64,000 bases of DNA from an uncultured Bacteroidales bacterium (GTDB taxonomy: Bacteria > Bacteroidota > Bacteroidia > Bacteroidales > UBA932): the NCBI GenBank assembly GCA_944323785.1, contig CALUTU010000002.1:85836-149835 (forward strand), read 5' to 3'. The notes under the pieces were generated by a model that made no database searches, was not told the origin of the DNA, and saw only the letters and a program-made list of their open reading frames with translations. The position numbers and the translations under genes are program-made. Below, in pieces: positions 55,232 to 64,000 of this stretch. Position 1 is the stretch's first letter; each line of letters begins with the position of its first letter.

Positions 55232-56419
55232 ATGAGAAGAATCGCTGCAAATTATATTTTCCCGATCACATCCGACCCTGTCCGCAACGGTTACGTAGAC
55301 CTTGCGGATGACGGGACGGTCATAGGCACAGGACGGCTTACTGAAGAAACCGGCGGCACGGAATTCTACAACGGCATCCTGGTTCCCGGCTTCACCAATG
55401 CACACTGCCATATAGAACTGTCCCACCTGGAAGGCAAGTTCCGCGAGGCCACCGGTATGTCCGGATTCATCGACCAGATCAACGCCCTGCGCGAGTCCGC
55501 TCCGGCAGAAGAGCGTCAGAAAGCCATGAGAACTCAGTTTGACAAACTGTATAGAGAAGGAGTCAGCGCCTTGGCGGACATATCCAACTGTGACGAGAGC
55601 TTCGCCATGAAGAAAGAGAGTCCGATGTACACCCGTACTTTCATAGAGGTATTCGGTTCCGAACCCCAGGATGCACCGGCGGTAATTGAAGATGCCCGAA
55701 AGCTGGTGGCAAAGGCAGCTGAAGCCGGCATCGACGCGGCCATAACTCCGCACTCCCCCTACACCATGAGCTCCGACCTGCTGCGCATGGCTTCAGCCGA
55801 AGGACTCAAGGCCGGATATATCTCCTACCACAATCAGGAATCCCAGGAAGAAGACGATATGATAGGCTTCCACCGCGGTCCGCTATACGAGAACTACGTC
55901 AACCGCGGACTGAGCACAGTACCGGCCACCGGCAGACCGGCCGTATTTCATTTCCTGGACCGGCTGCAGGAAGTCCATCCCGCCCCGTTTGAAGAGCATA
56001 TACTGCTCATACACAACACAGTCGCACATGAGGACAGCGTCTACGCCGCCGAGCAGATCCTGAAAAACTGTACATGGGTCACATGCCCGCTGTCCAACAT
56101 CTTCATCCACAGGACTATGGCAGATCTGCCCATGCTGATGAGCATGGGTGTGAGGATAGCCGTCGGCACCGACAGCCTCTCGTCCAACCACGTCCTGTCC
56201 ATGGTAGAGGAATTCAAATGCATACACCGGCACTTCCCCGGCATCCCCCTGCAGACTGTCCTGACATGGGCCTGCCTGAACGGTGCCGCCGCACTGGGCA
56301 AGGACGATGTCCTGGGCTCGTTTGACCAGGGCAAGAAACCTGGCGTAGTGCTCATTGACAACATTGATTTCAACTCCATGCAGCTGACCGATAAAAGTAC
56401 ATCCAGACGATTAATCTGA
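55232..56419 (+). CDS. Amidohydrolase (metal-dependent deaminase family)
   Basis: About 395 residues. Metal ligands: H-x-H in TNAHCHIELSHLEG, AITPHSPYTMSSD, HNTVAHEDSVY, and aspartate in VGTDSLSSNHV. Similar to cytosine/aminofutalosine/chlorohydrolase-type enzymes; the substrate is not certain. The start at 55232 avoids a 26-bp overlap with the previous gene; an ATG at 55202 is the alternative. Confidence 0.88.
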   Translation: MRRIAANYIFPITSDPVRNGYVDLADDGTVIGTGRLTEETGGTEFYNGILVPGFTNAHCHIELSHLEGKFREATGMSGFIDQINALRESAPAEERQKAMRTQFDKLYREGVSALADISNCDESFAMKKESPMYTRTFIEVFGSEPQDAPAVIEDARKLVAKAAEAGIDAAITPHSPYTMSSDLLRMASAEGLKAGYISYHNQESQEEDDMIGFHRGPLYENYVNRGLSTVPATGRPAVFHFLDRLQEVHPAPFEEHILLIHNTVAHEDSVYAAEQILKNCTWVTCPLSNIFIHRTMADLPMLMSMGVRIAVGTDSLSSNHVLSMVEEFKCIHRHFPGIPLQTVLTWACLNGAAALGKDDVLGSFDQGKKPGVVLIDNIDFNSMQLTDKSTSRRLI

Positions 56420-56433
56420 CACACGGATCCACT

Positions 56434-57210
56434 ATGTCAACAATATTTTTTCACAAGATAGTTTTCGGCCCCATCAAGAGCCGCCGCCTTGGGAATTCCC
56501 TGGGCATCAACCTTCTGCCTGACAACGGCAAACTGTGTTCCTTCGACTGCATATACTGCGAGTGCGGCTGGAACAAGGACGGCCGGAAGGATCAGACGAT
56601 CCCGTCAAAAGAAGCCGTATTCCAGCGGATGCAGGAACGTTTCGCCGAGCTGCATACCGAGGGCACACCCGTAGACACCATCACCTTCTCCGGCAACGGC
56701 GAGCCCACCCTGCATCCCGATTTCCCCGAGATTATAGACTTCACACTGCAGATGCGGGACCGGTATTTCCCCAATGCGGCCGTATCCGTACTTTCCAACG
56801 CGACTATGACCGGCCGGAAAGAAGTCCGGGAGGCCCTGATGAAAGTGACCAACCCCATCCTGAAGATAGACAGTGGTCTGGAAGAATATATCCGCCTGGT
56901 GGACAACCCGGTGGGTCATTACTCGCTTCAGGAGACAATAGAGCATCTGAGGCTGCTCAACGGCAACTTCATCCTTCAGACTATGTTTCTTAAAGGTACT
57001 GTAGGCGGCCGCCGCATAGACCTGACCTGCGAAGAGAGTGTAGCTCCTTGGAGGGACATCGTCCTCGACCTGCGTCCCCGTGAGGTAATGATGTATACCA
57101 TCGACCGCGAGACTCCGGCCAAGGAACTTGAGAAAGTCACGGTGGAGGAGATGGAAGCCATAGCCGCTCCTCTCAAAGCCGCAGGCATCAAAGTTCAGAT
57201 CAGAGGGTAA
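56434..57210 (+). CDS. Radical SAM protein
   Basis: 258 residues. N-terminus FGPIKSRRLGNSLGINLLP and cluster cysteines CSFDCIYCECG. TFSGNGEPTLHPDFPEII is a typical SAM-binding part. It resembles the COG0731-type Fe-S oxidoreductases; reaction unknown. Its stop overlaps the dtd start by 1 bp (TAATG). Confidence 0.88.
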   Translation: MSTIFFHKIVFGPIKSRRLGNSLGINLLPDNGKLCSFDCIYCECGWNKDGRKDQTIPSKEAVFQRMQERFAELHTEGTPVDTITFSGNGEPTLHPDFPEIIDFTLQMRDRYFPNAAVSVLSNATMTGRKEVREALMKVTNPILKIDSGLEEYIRLVDNPVGHYSLQETIEHLRLLNGNFILQTMFLKGTVGGRRIDLTCEESVAPWRDIVLDLRPREVMMYTIDRETPAKELEKVTVEEMEAIAAPLKAAGIKVQIRG

Positions 57211-57662
57211 TGAGAACGGTAATCCAGAGGGTGAGCAGTTCCTCCGTAGTGATTGACGGAGTATGTCACGGAGAGATAGGACGCGGGATGAATGTGCTCA
57301 TCGGCATTGAGGACGGAGACACGGACGAGGATATCGAATGGCTCTGTCACAAGATCGTCAATCTGCGCATATTCGACGACGACGGCGGAGTGATGAATCT
57401 GTCCGTCCGGGATGTTGACGGAGATATCCTCGTAATAAGTCAGTTCACTCTCTACGCATCCACCAGAAAAGGCAACCGGCCCTCATACATAAAAGCCGCC
57501 CGGCCGGAAATTTCCATTCCCTTGTACGAAAAATTTCTACTAAGATTGGAAAATATTTTGGGGAAGCCCGCTAAAAAAGGTATATTTGGTGCGGATATGA
57601 AGGTAACCATCGTCAACGACGGTCCCGTCACCATCCTTATTGACACCAAAAACAGAGAATAG
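57210..57662 (+). CDS. dtd: D-aminoacyl-tRNA deacylase
   Basis: Removes D-amino acids from tRNA. 150 residues. Conserved SQFTLYASTRKGNRPSY and the Gly-Pro motif NDGPVTILID near the end. The N-terminus MRTVIQRVSSSSVVIDG is typical. Directly followed by deoC (stop TAG then ATG). Confidence 0.95.
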   Translation: MRTVIQRVSSSSVVIDGVCHGEIGRGMNVLIGIEDGDTDEDIEWLCHKIVNLRIFDDDGGVMNLSVRDVDGDILVISQFTLYASTRKGNRPSYIKAARPEISIPLYEKFLLRLENILGKPAKKGIFGADMKVTIVNDGPVTILIDTKNRE

Positions 57663-58493
57663 ATGGAAGATATTGAGAAAAGGATACAGGCCATCCATGA
57701 CAATCTCAGTCACTGGATGACTCCCGAAGTTCTGAAAGCCTGCCTGGGCATGACCGATCTGACCACGCTGAAGCCTACCGACACTTATTCCAGTGTCCGC
57801 AAGCTGGTAGGGAAAGTAAATGATTTCCAGACCCATTTCCCTGGCTACCGGCCGCCTGCGTCCATATGTGTATATCCCAATTTCGCTAGGACTGTCAAGG
57901 AGACTCTGACCGTCCCCGGAGTACACACGACTGTTGTCGCCGGATGCTTCCCCGCCTCCCAGAGCTTCATGGAAGTCAAGGAACTGGAATGCCGCATGGC
58001 TGTGGCCGAAGGTGCTGACGAGGTGGACATAGTTCTAGCTCTCAACAGTTTTCTGGACGGAGACTTGAGTTACTGCGAGAAAGAGATACGTTCCATCAGA
58101 GACATAGTCGGTAACGCCGTGCTGAAAGTCATCCTGGAGACAGGGGCTTTGGCCGATGCCGGCAGGATAAGAGAAGCCTCTTTCCTGGCCATGGAATGCG
58201 GTGCCGACTTCATAAAGACCTCCACCGGCAAGATGGAACCGGCAGCCACCCCGTTCGCGGCCATCGTTATGTGCGACTGCATCAAGGAATACTACGGAAA
58301 GACCGGCCGGAAAGTGGGCTTCAAGCCTGCCGGAGGCATATCCAACGCCAAGGACGCAGCCGCATATTACGCTATAGTTGACACTATCCTCGGTCAGGAA
58401 TGGCTCAATCCCGTCCTGCTGCGTTTCGGGGCCAGCCGCGTGGCCAACTCCATCATCTCCGAGGTGGAGAACTCATCAGTAATCTATTTTTAA
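57663..58493 (+). CDS. deoC: Deoxyribose-phosphate aldolase
   Basis: Cleaves 2-deoxyribose-5-phosphate in nucleoside catabolism. 276 residues. Schiff-base lysine region AVLKVILETGAL and the second lysine in ADFIKTSTGK; VGFKPAGGI and DEVDIVLALN also match. Starts with no gap after dtd. Confidence 0.94.
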   Translation: MEDIEKRIQAIHDNLSHWMTPEVLKACLGMTDLTTLKPTDTYSSVRKLVGKVNDFQTHFPGYRPPASICVYPNFARTVKETLTVPGVHTTVVAGCFPASQSFMEVKELECRMAVAEGADEVDIVLALNSFLDGDLSYCEKEIRSIRDIVGNAVLKVILETGALADAGRIREASFLAMECGADFIKTSTGKMEPAATPFAAIVMCDCIKEYYGKTGRKVGFKPAGGISNAKDAAAYYAIVDTILGQEWLNPVLLRFGASRVANSIISEVENSSVIYF

Positions 58494-58527
58494 CTAATAA
58501 TTTATCCACTACTAAAAACTAAACATC

Positions 58528-58995
58528 ATGAAGAAGTTTATTGTTATTGCAATTGCTCTTTTCACTGCAGCTGCAGTCTACGCTCAGCCCCGCGCAATCG
58601 GTGGCCGTCTCGGCTATGGTCTTGAACTGACCTACCAGCACACTCTCGGCAACAACATGTTGGAACTTGACTTCGGCCTACCCGGCTTCTACGGCCTTGA
58701 AGCAGCCGCCACATATGACTGGATCTTCCCCATCAACTCATGGCAGGAGCAGGGTTCCTGGAACTGGTATGCCGGTGTCGGTGCCGGTCTCGGCATGTAT
58801 GGATTCGACCATATCACCGGATTTGTCGGTGTTGCCGGACGTATCGGAGTGGAATACAACTTCTGGTTCCCTATGAACATATCCCTTGACTGGCGTCCTC
58901 TTATAGGTCCTTACTTCAATCATAACGGGGCTGGTTTCAACTCCCTTGGAATTTTCCAGGGCGGTATTGCCTTAAGCGTCCGCTACCTCTTCTAG
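58528..58995 (+). CDS. Small outer-membrane beta-barrel protein
   Basis: 155 residues. Signal peptide (KFIVIAIALFTAAAVYAQ), then alternating strands (GLELTYQHTLGNNMLELDFG, NWYAGVGAGLGMYGFDHI) and a C-terminal aromatic residue (ALSVRYLF) typical of barrel insertion. Specific role unknown. It lies 34 bp after deoC; possibly a separate unit. Confidence 0.82.
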   Translation: MKKFIVIAIALFTAAAVYAQPRAIGGRLGYGLELTYQHTLGNNMLELDFGLPGFYGLEAAATYDWIFPINSWQEQGSWNWYAGVGAGLGMYGFDHITGFVGVAGRIGVEYNFWFPMNISLDWRPLIGPYFNHNGAGFNSLGIFQGGIALSVRYLF

Positions 58996-59012
58996 TCAAC
59001 TAGAAGAATAAC

Positions 59013-59103
59013 AAAAGAATTACTGCTTTCTGAAAATCCTCCCCATTTCATGGGTCCCCTCCCTTTTCGGGAGCCAAAGTTTTCAGAAAGCAGTAATTCT
59101 TTT
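59013..59103. repeat. 24-bp perfect inverted repeat between convergent genes
   Basis: Arms 59013-59036 and 59080-59103 are perfect complements (AAAAGAATTACTGCTTTCTG and four further A). The 43-bp loop contains an inner hairpin CTCCC-TTTTC-GGGAG. It probably serves as a two-way terminator, but the arms are longer than usual. Confidence 0.8.
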
Positions 59104-59122
59104 ATATTCCGATAACTGTAAA

Positions 59123-61588
59123 TTATCGCAGGACAGCACCGAACTGGTGTGAGAGGGCACCGAGGATACGGTTGACTGTCTGGTCTACGTATTTGTCGGT
59201 CAGAGTCTTGTCGTAGTCCTGCAGCGTCAGGCTGATGGCATACTGTTTCTTGCCCGCCGGGATCTTGTCGCCCCGGTAGACATCGAAGAGCACCACTTTG
59301 CGCAGAATCCTTTTCTCGGCTGCGAACGCCGCCTTGCGGATGTCAGCGAAAGTGACATTCTCGTCCAGCAACAGAGCCAGGTCTCTCTTGACCTCCGGAT
59401 ACATAGGCAATTCCTTATACAGTACCTTTGACTTCAGATAATGCTTGAGCAGCAGCTGCCAGTCTATCTCTGCCGCAAATACAGGCTGCTTGATATCGAA
59501 CTGACGCAACCGGGCCGCAGCCACCGTACCGAACATCAGGAGTATCTTGCCCGATGACGGCATCCTGCACACCATACCTTCTGAGTAGAGATCAGCCGGA
59601 GCAGGCTCAAAGTCCAGTGTATTGATATCCATGCCCATACGTCTGAGCAGCAGTTCTACATATCCTTTCAGGGCAAAGAAGTGCCCAGTTCCTGTAGTAT
59701 TTCTCCAATATTGCGTCCCTTTGCCGACCATGAACATGGCCAGATGCATCCGCTCGCTGTACGAAGCCAGATTGTTGACGGGGTCGCCCTCTCCCTTCGG
59801 CTCATAGCGGTAGACATTGCCCATCTCGAACAGCCTGAGATCGCCCGCCTGACGGTTAAGATTGTGAGCTACTACCTCCAGACCGCTGAACAGCAGGGTC
59901 TGTCTCATGGCGTTTAGATCCGAGCTGAGCGGGTTGATTACCATCGGCAGGTTCTCCTTGGGATAGGTCTTCAGACCGCTGTAGTAATCCGCCTTGGTCA
60001 GAGAGTTGTTCATGCACTCCATGAAGCCGTTGGCTGCCAACAGGTCACAGGCCTTTACGCGCACCGCTTCAGGGTCCGGATTGGGAGTATTGTCGTAGGA
60101 AGACACGATACGGTCGGGAAGCTCCACGTTGTTGTACCCGTAGATACGGAGCACCTCCTCCACCACATCGCATTCCCGGTACACATCCACCTTGTACGAA
60201 GGCACTGTAACCTCCGCTCCTTCCGAATCCGACGAAAGTATTCCAAAATCCATATACCTGAGTATACTCATTATGGTCTCCGCTCCTATCTTCTTGCCGA
60301 TAAGGGCCTCCATGCGGGCGAAATTCAGAGATACCCGCTTCCTCTCGATCTTCTCAGGATATACTTCCTGAACCTTTCCTACCACAGTGGCACCGGCCAG
60401 TTCCTGCATGAGCAGGGCGGCTCTCATTGCGGCATAGGGCACGATCTCAGGATCAGCACCGCGCTCATAGCGGAACGACGCATCCGTCTTGATTCCGTGC
60501 CGCTTCGATGTCTTGCGGACAGACGTGGGATTGAAGTACGCGCTCTCCAGGAATACGGAAGTCGTACTGTCGGTGATGCCCGAATCCAGACCGCCGAACA
60601 CTCCGGCGATACACATGGGCCTGACCGCATTGCATATCATAAGGTCCTCAGAGGACAGAGTGTGCTCCACTCCGTCCAGAGTGACGAACTTGTCTCCCTC
60701 CACGGCCCTGCGTACCACCACCTTGCCGCCGTCTATCCTGGATGCGTCAAAGGCGTGAAGCGGCTGGCCGGTCTCCATCAGGATAAAGTTGGTGATATCC
60801 ACCACGTTGTTTATAGGTCTCAGACCTACGGCAAGGAGCTTTTTCTGCAGCCACTCGGGAGAAGGAGCGATCTTTATATCCTTCAATGTCACGCCCATAT
60901 ACCTGGGCGCACCGTCATGACTGAGCACCTCTACGGGGATGGACTCACCCTCTCCCTCCTTGAAGGCTGATACGTCCGGCAGAGTCATCTCTCCGCCCAG
61001 TCCGTTGAGCCTGAGATATGCCGACAGATCCCTGGCCACACCTATGTGCGATGCGCCGTCCACCCTGTTGGGAGTAAGCCCTATGGAGAACACTGTATCC
61101 GAACCCAGATGCAGATAGTCCCTGGCCGCCGTGCCGACCCTGGCCTCCGGCTCCAGCACCATTATACCGTCATGGGACTGACCTATTCCGAGCTCGTCCT
61201 CCGCACAGATCATACCGAATGACTCCACTCCGCGTATCTTGGACTTCTTGATCTTTATCCTTGTGCCGTCCGGAGCGGGCAGGGATGTTCCGACCGTAGC
61301 CAGCAGGACTTTCTGGCCGGCGGCCACATTCGGAGCACCGCAGACCACCTGCAGAGGCTCTGCGCCCTCGGACACCAGTACTTTCGTAACATGAAGATGA
61401 TCCGAATCCGGATGGGGCACACATTCCAGTACCTGAGCCACCACCACACCTTCCAGACCGCCCGGAACATCCTCCACAGTATCCATTTCCTCCACCTCAA
61501 GACCTATGAAAGTCAGTATCTCCGCTACCTTTTCCGGAGACAGATCAAAAGAGACGTACTCTTTCAGCCAATTATATGAGATATTCAT
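59123..61588 (-). CDS. pheT: Phenylalanyl-tRNA synthetase beta subunit
   Basis: About 821 residues. N-terminal tRNA-binding domain (VVAQVLECVPHPDSDHLHV), B3/B4 editing region, B5 domain, catalytic-like core (VRVKACDLLAANGFMECMNN), and C-terminal FDX-ACB (YPEVKRDLALLLDENVTFAD). The ATG at 61588 (MNISYNWLKEYVSF) is the usual start; the frame opens 7 codons earlier, overlapping ftsY. Confidence 0.97.
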   Translation of the reverse strand: MNISYNWLKEYVSFDLSPEKVAEILTFIGLEVEEMDTVEDVPGGLEGVVVAQVLECVPHPDSDHLHVTKVLVSEGAEPLQVVCGAPNVAAGQKVLLATVGTSLPAPDGTRIKIKKSKIRGVESFGMICAEDELGIGQSHDGIMVLEPEARVGTAARDYLHLGSDTVFSIGLTPNRVDGASHIGVARDLSAYLRLNGLGGEMTLPDVSAFKEGEGESIPVEVLSHDGAPRYMGVTLKDIKIAPSPEWLQKKLLAVGLRPINNVVDITNFILMETGQPLHAFDASRIDGGKVVVRRAVEGDKFVTLDGVEHTLSSEDLMICNAVRPMCIAGVFGGLDSGITDSTTSVFLESAYFNPTSVRKTSKRHGIKTDASFRYERGADPEIVPYAAMRAALLMQELAGATVVGKVQEVYPEKIERKRVSLNFARMEALIGKKIGAETIMSILRYMDFGILSSDSEGAEVTVPSYKVDVYRECDVVEEVLRIYGYNNVELPDRIVSSYDNTPNPDPEAVRVKACDLLAANGFMECMNNSLTKADYYSGLKTYPKENLPMVINPLSSDLNAMRQTLLFSGLEVVAHNLNRQAGDLRLFEMGNVYRYEPKGEGDPVNNLASYSERMHLAMFMVGKGTQYWRNTTGTGHFFALKGYVELLLRRMGMDINTLDFEPAPADLYSEGMVCRMPSSGKILLMFGTVAAARLRQFDIKQPVFAAEIDWQLLLKHYLKSKVLYKELPMYPEVKRDLALLLDENVTFADIRKAAFAAEKRILRKVVLFDVYRGDKIPAGKKQYAISLTLQDYDKTLTDKYVDQTVNRILGALSHQFGAVLR

Positions 61589-61601
61589 ACCGTTAAATTT
61601 T

Positions 61602-62564
61602 CTAGTCAAACAATGAGTCTACAAATGTCTTTTTATCAAATACCCTCAGATCCTCTATACCCTCGCCCACTCCGATGAACTTGACCGGGATATTGAACTG
61701 GTCCGCTATGCCCAGCACTACTCCGCCCTTGGCCGTACCGTCGAGCTTCGTAACCGCCAGGGCCGTCACGTCCGTAGCCTTGGTGAATTCCTTGGCCTGC
61801 ACGAAAGCATTCTGGCCTGTAGAGCCGTCCAGTACCAGAAGCACCTCGTGAGGAGCGTCGGGCACCACCTTGCGCATGACGTTGCGTATCTTGGTCAGCT
61901 CGTTCATCAGGTTGATCTTGTTGTGCAGACGGCCCGCAGTGTCTATGAGCACCACGTCCATATCCTGGGCGACGGCCGACTTGAGCGTGTCAAATGCCAC
62001 AGACGCGGGATCCGAGCCCATCTGCTGCTTTACTATCGGCACCCCTGCCCTCTCGCTCCAGATGACCAGCTGGTCCACTGCCGCAGCCCTGAACGTATCG
62101 GCGGCTCCTAGCATCACTTTCTTGCCGGATGCCTTCAGATTGGCGGCCAGCTTACCGATAGTGGTGGTCTTGCCCACTCCGTTCACTCCCACGACCATTA
62201 TCACGTATGGTTTCTTGGAAAAATCAAACACCGGAGCCTCCTCCTTGCCGTCCACATCCAGCAGGGACATCATCTCCTCCTTAAGGATACTGTACAGCTC
62301 GGCTGTATTCATATACTTGTCCCTGGCCACTCTCTCCTCCAGCATATCGATGATCTTCAGAGTCGTATCCACTCCGACATCCGATGCAATAAGCGCATCC
62401 TCGATACCGTCCAGAACATCGTCGTCCACCTTGGACTTGCCGGCTATCGCACGGGAAAGACGGTCGAAAAGTCCTCTTTTGGTCTTTTCCAGCCCTCTGT
62501 CCAGACTCTCCTTCTCCTTGCGGACTTCCTCCGAATCGTGTTTTTTCCTACTGAACCAAGACAT
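61602..62564 (-). CDS. ftsY: Signal recognition particle receptor FtsY
   Basis: Docks SRP-ribosome complexes at the membrane. 320 residues. G motifs GVNGVGKTTTIGKLA, DTAGRLHNK, TKLDGTAKGG and GVGEGIEDLRVFD. The N-terminal acidic A-domain is very short, as in other Bacteroidetes. pheT follows by 13 bp. Confidence 0.97.
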   Translation of the reverse strand: MSWFSRKKHDSEEVRKEKESLDRGLEKTKRGLFDRLSRAIAGKSKVDDDVLDGIEDALIASDVGVDTTLKIIDMLEERVARDKYMNTAELYSILKEEMMSLLDVDGKEEAPVFDFSKKPYVIMVVGVNGVGKTTTIGKLAANLKASGKKVMLGAADTFRAAAVDQLVIWSERAGVPIVKQQMGSDPASVAFDTLKSAVAQDMDVVLIDTAGRLHNKINLMNELTKIRNVMRKVVPDAPHEVLLVLDGSTGQNAFVQAKEFTKATDVTALAVTKLDGTAKGGVVLGIADQFNIPVKFIGVGEGIEDLRVFDKKTFVDSLFD

Positions 62565-62591
62565 AATTTTATCCTATTTAGTCACAATCTG

Positions 62592-62599
62592 CAAAAATA
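62592..62599 (-). promoter_or_regulatory. Promoter -7 box (TATTTTTG) for ftsY
   Basis: Minus-strand TAnnTTTG match, 28 bp before the ftsY ATG. Confidence 0.55.
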
Positions 62600-62639
62600 T
62601 GAAATCAGAGATTATTCTCCAAAAAAGAAGAGATTGATG

Positions 62640-62647
62640 TAACTTTG
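62640..62647 (+). promoter_or_regulatory. Promoter -7 box (TAACTTTG) for the EamA transporter
   Basis: Plus-strand TAnnTTTG match 15-24 bp before the two possible start codons. Confidence 0.6.
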
Positions 62648-62661
62648 CAGGCCAGATTTTA

Positions 62662-63609
62662 ATGATATATATGAATACAAAGACCAAAGGATATATACTG
62701 GGCACTATAGCCGCAGCCACATACGGCATGAATCCTCTCTTTGCCCTGCCGCTGTACCAGGGCGGCATGAATCCCGAATCCGTCCTGTTTTTCCGATACA
62801 TGACTGCCATCCCCATACTTGCCGTCATGATAAAAGCCAGAGGCCGTTCCTTCAAAGTCAACCGTAAGGAGACTCTGACACTTGTTGCCATGGGACTGCT
62901 GGTCGCCATCTCATCCCTGACACTCTTCCAGAGCTACAACTACATGGAAGCCGGCATCGCATCCACCATACTCTTTGTCTATCCGATAATGGTAGCTCTG
63001 ATCATGTCCCTGGTCTTCAAGGAGAAACTCTCCATGATGACGGGGCTGTGCCTGTTGCTGGCACTGGGAGGCATATCCATGCTGTACAAAGGAGGCGACG
63101 GGACTACGCTGAGCCTTACCGGCACTGTACTGGCCCTGGCTTCAGCCCTGACGTACGCCATATACATCGTAGGAATCAATCAGACCACCCTAAAGCATAC
63201 AGCGACACTCACCGTCACATTCTACGTACTGGTATTCGGCGTCACACTGTTCATAATCAGGCTGTTGACAGGAGTCGAGCTGACTGTGCCGTCTCCTGAC
63301 AAATGGTATCTGTGGCTCAATGTACTGGCCCTTGCCGTATTCCCGACAGCCATATCTTTCCTGTGTACGACGAGTGCGATACAGTACATCGGCTCCACTC
63401 CGACGGCCATACTCGGAGCCCTTGAACCGGTCACCGCAATAATCTTCGGCATAACAATATTCGGGGAGCGCATGACACTGCGCGAGAGCATAGGCATCGT
63501 CATGATTCTCATCGCCGTCACTCTAGTCATCGCCGGCGGCAGCATCACTTCCTATATGGTCCGCTTCCGCAAAATGTTCCCCCGCCTCCCACATAAAAGC
63601 AAGAAATAA
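62662..63609 (+). CDS. EamA/DMT-family transporter
   Basis: 315 residues with about ten transmembrane helices in two EamA repeats (GYILGTIAAATYGMNPLFAL; ALASALTYAIYIVGINQTTL). The final PTAILGALEPVTAIIFGITI and ESIGIVMILIAVTLVIAGG helices are typical. Exports or imports an unknown small metabolite. An ATG at 62671 is an alternative start. Divergent from ftsY. Confidence 0.88.
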   Translation: MIYMNTKTKGYILGTIAAATYGMNPLFALPLYQGGMNPESVLFFRYMTAIPILAVMIKARGRSFKVNRKETLTLVAMGLLVAISSLTLFQSYNYMEAGIASTILFVYPIMVALIMSLVFKEKLSMMTGLCLLLALGGISMLYKGGDGTTLSLTGTVLALASALTYAIYIVGINQTTLKHTATLTVTFYVLVFGVTLFIIRLLTGVELTVPSPDKWYLWLNVLALAVFPTAISFLCTTSAIQYIGSTPTAILGALEPVTAIIFGITIFGERMTLRESIGIVMILIAVTLVIAGGSITSYMVRFRKMFPRLPHKSKK

Positions 63610-63925
63610 AACTGCAATACACTAGTCCTGAGGACTGACTCCGCACAAGTTCACACATCCTCCACTCTTCTTTCCAAAGTGATACGGAAAGGTGCGACAA
63701 TGGTAAGCAGAGAAGCACCTTGCGAATGCAACATAATGAATATGTGATAGTTATGATCTTAACGAGAGACTTTAGTCAATATCTAAGGGCCTGGCAGGAA
63801 CAGTTGTCTTACGCAATGTTTTGATTATTTGCTAGTTATGAGATAGTTCTGCTCGCGTAGTCACCATTGCGCCCGTGATTTCAATCAATGTATCGTGGAA
63901 GCGCAGGCTTAGCGCATGAAGGTAT
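63610..63925. other. Intergenic stretch without a supported gene
   Basis: About 315 bp between the transporter and the rRNA operon terminator. It contains only short open frames with many stops on both strands. I see no tRNA, no recognised RNA and no clear repeat. Confidence 0.6.
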
Positions 63926-63960
63926 AAAAAAAGCCCGCGGAGGGAACTCCTCGCGGGCTC
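63926..63960 (-). terminator. Terminator of the rRNA operon
   Basis: On the minus strand, AGCCCGCG-GGAG / CTCC-CGCGGGCT style stem (8 bp plus inner pairs) followed by seven T, directly after the 5S rRNA 3' end. Confidence 0.85.
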
Positions 63961-63964
63961 TATG

Positions 63965-64000
63965 GGGCGGCGGCTACCTACTCTCCCACCCCGGTTAGGG
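63965..64000 (-). rRNA. 5S rRNA, 3' end, partial
   Basis: The minus strand reads GGGGTGGGAGAGTAGGTAGC then CGCCGCC, the conserved 3' region of bacterial 5S rRNA. The rest lies beyond the right edge, so an rRNA operon enters the window on the minus strand. Confidence 0.88.

Noticed and set aside
63700-63925. Possible small RNA or gene remnant before the rRNA operon
   Set aside because: No hairpin, promoter box or coding signal strong enough to support it.

Overview
The window looks like a chromosome segment of an intestinal-type Bacteroidales bacterium; the genus cannot be fixed from the sequence alone. The evidence is many intergenic matches to the Bacteroidetes -7 promoter box TAnnTTTG, weak or absent Shine-Dalgarno sequences, and protein families typical of the phylum: NVEALA-like secreted peptide, 6-bladed beta-propeller lipoproteins, BACON lipoprotein, DUF3276, DUF4296, DUF4384, DUF5606, DUF6427, long NusB and short RecQ. 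Most of the window is ordinary housekeeping sequence. The accessory material sits in a few short islets.

Layout. 1-3.25 kb: start of gpsA (runs off the left edge), a 75-bp tandem repeat that carries its promoter, then a small islet with an unknown gene, a YhcG/DUF1016 nuclease that has lost its catalytic core, and an Rpn-family nuclease with a repeat tail. 3.3-10.0 kb: rnhA and pdxA, divergent from recG, mgsA, a NUDIX gene and a SEL1-repeat protein with a long acidic microsatellite. 10.0-17.6 kb: an unexplained 520-bp gap, a two-repeat lipoprotein, then an operon glnS-rmuC-lipoprotein-outer-membrane protein-HD/glycosylase fusion. 17.6-20.9 kb: the most interesting locus, with two paralogous beta-propeller lipoproteins, an NVEALA-like secreted peptide with four cysteines and a thioredoxin-like lipoprotein, driven by duplicated promoters containing TTTTTG hexamer repeats. 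20.9-27.5 kb: the operon nusB-yajC-ybbR-coaE-DUF5606-rimO-lipoprotein-yicC. 27.5-36.4 kb: DUF3276, an SDR enzyme, an active/inactive M16 peptidase pair, and a nucleotide-sugar cassette (dehydrogenase, WbpB-, WbpE- and WbpD-like enzymes). 36.6-44.1 kb: DUF4384 protein, recQ, pckA, an endonuclease/exonuclease/phosphatase-fold protein and a large BACON lipoprotein. 44.1-45.1 kb: a non-coding patch with a MITE-like inverted repeat, an IS3 transposase remnant, and tRNA-Cys whose 3' end and terminator are mirrored and duplicated. 45.1-62.6 kb: msrC, rlmI-like, a DEDD exonuclease, lipoproteins, purM, an aminotransferase, DUF6427, purD, a polysaccharide deacetylase, DUF4296, an amidohydrolase, a radical SAM protein, dtd, deoC, a small outer-membrane protein, pheT and ftsY. 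The right end has an EamA transporter, an empty stretch and the 3' end of a 5S rRNA, meaning an rRNA operon enters from the right on the minus strand.

Functional links. purM and purD serve purine synthesis. pckA and mgsA act at branch points of central carbon flow. gpsA feeds phospholipid synthesis. yajC and ftsY serve membrane protein export. The sugar cassette would convert UDP-GlcNAc to a diacetylated diamino-uronic acid for surface glycans. The beta-propeller/NVEALA/thioredoxin-like genes encode exported proteins with a plausible but unproven common role at the cell envelope.
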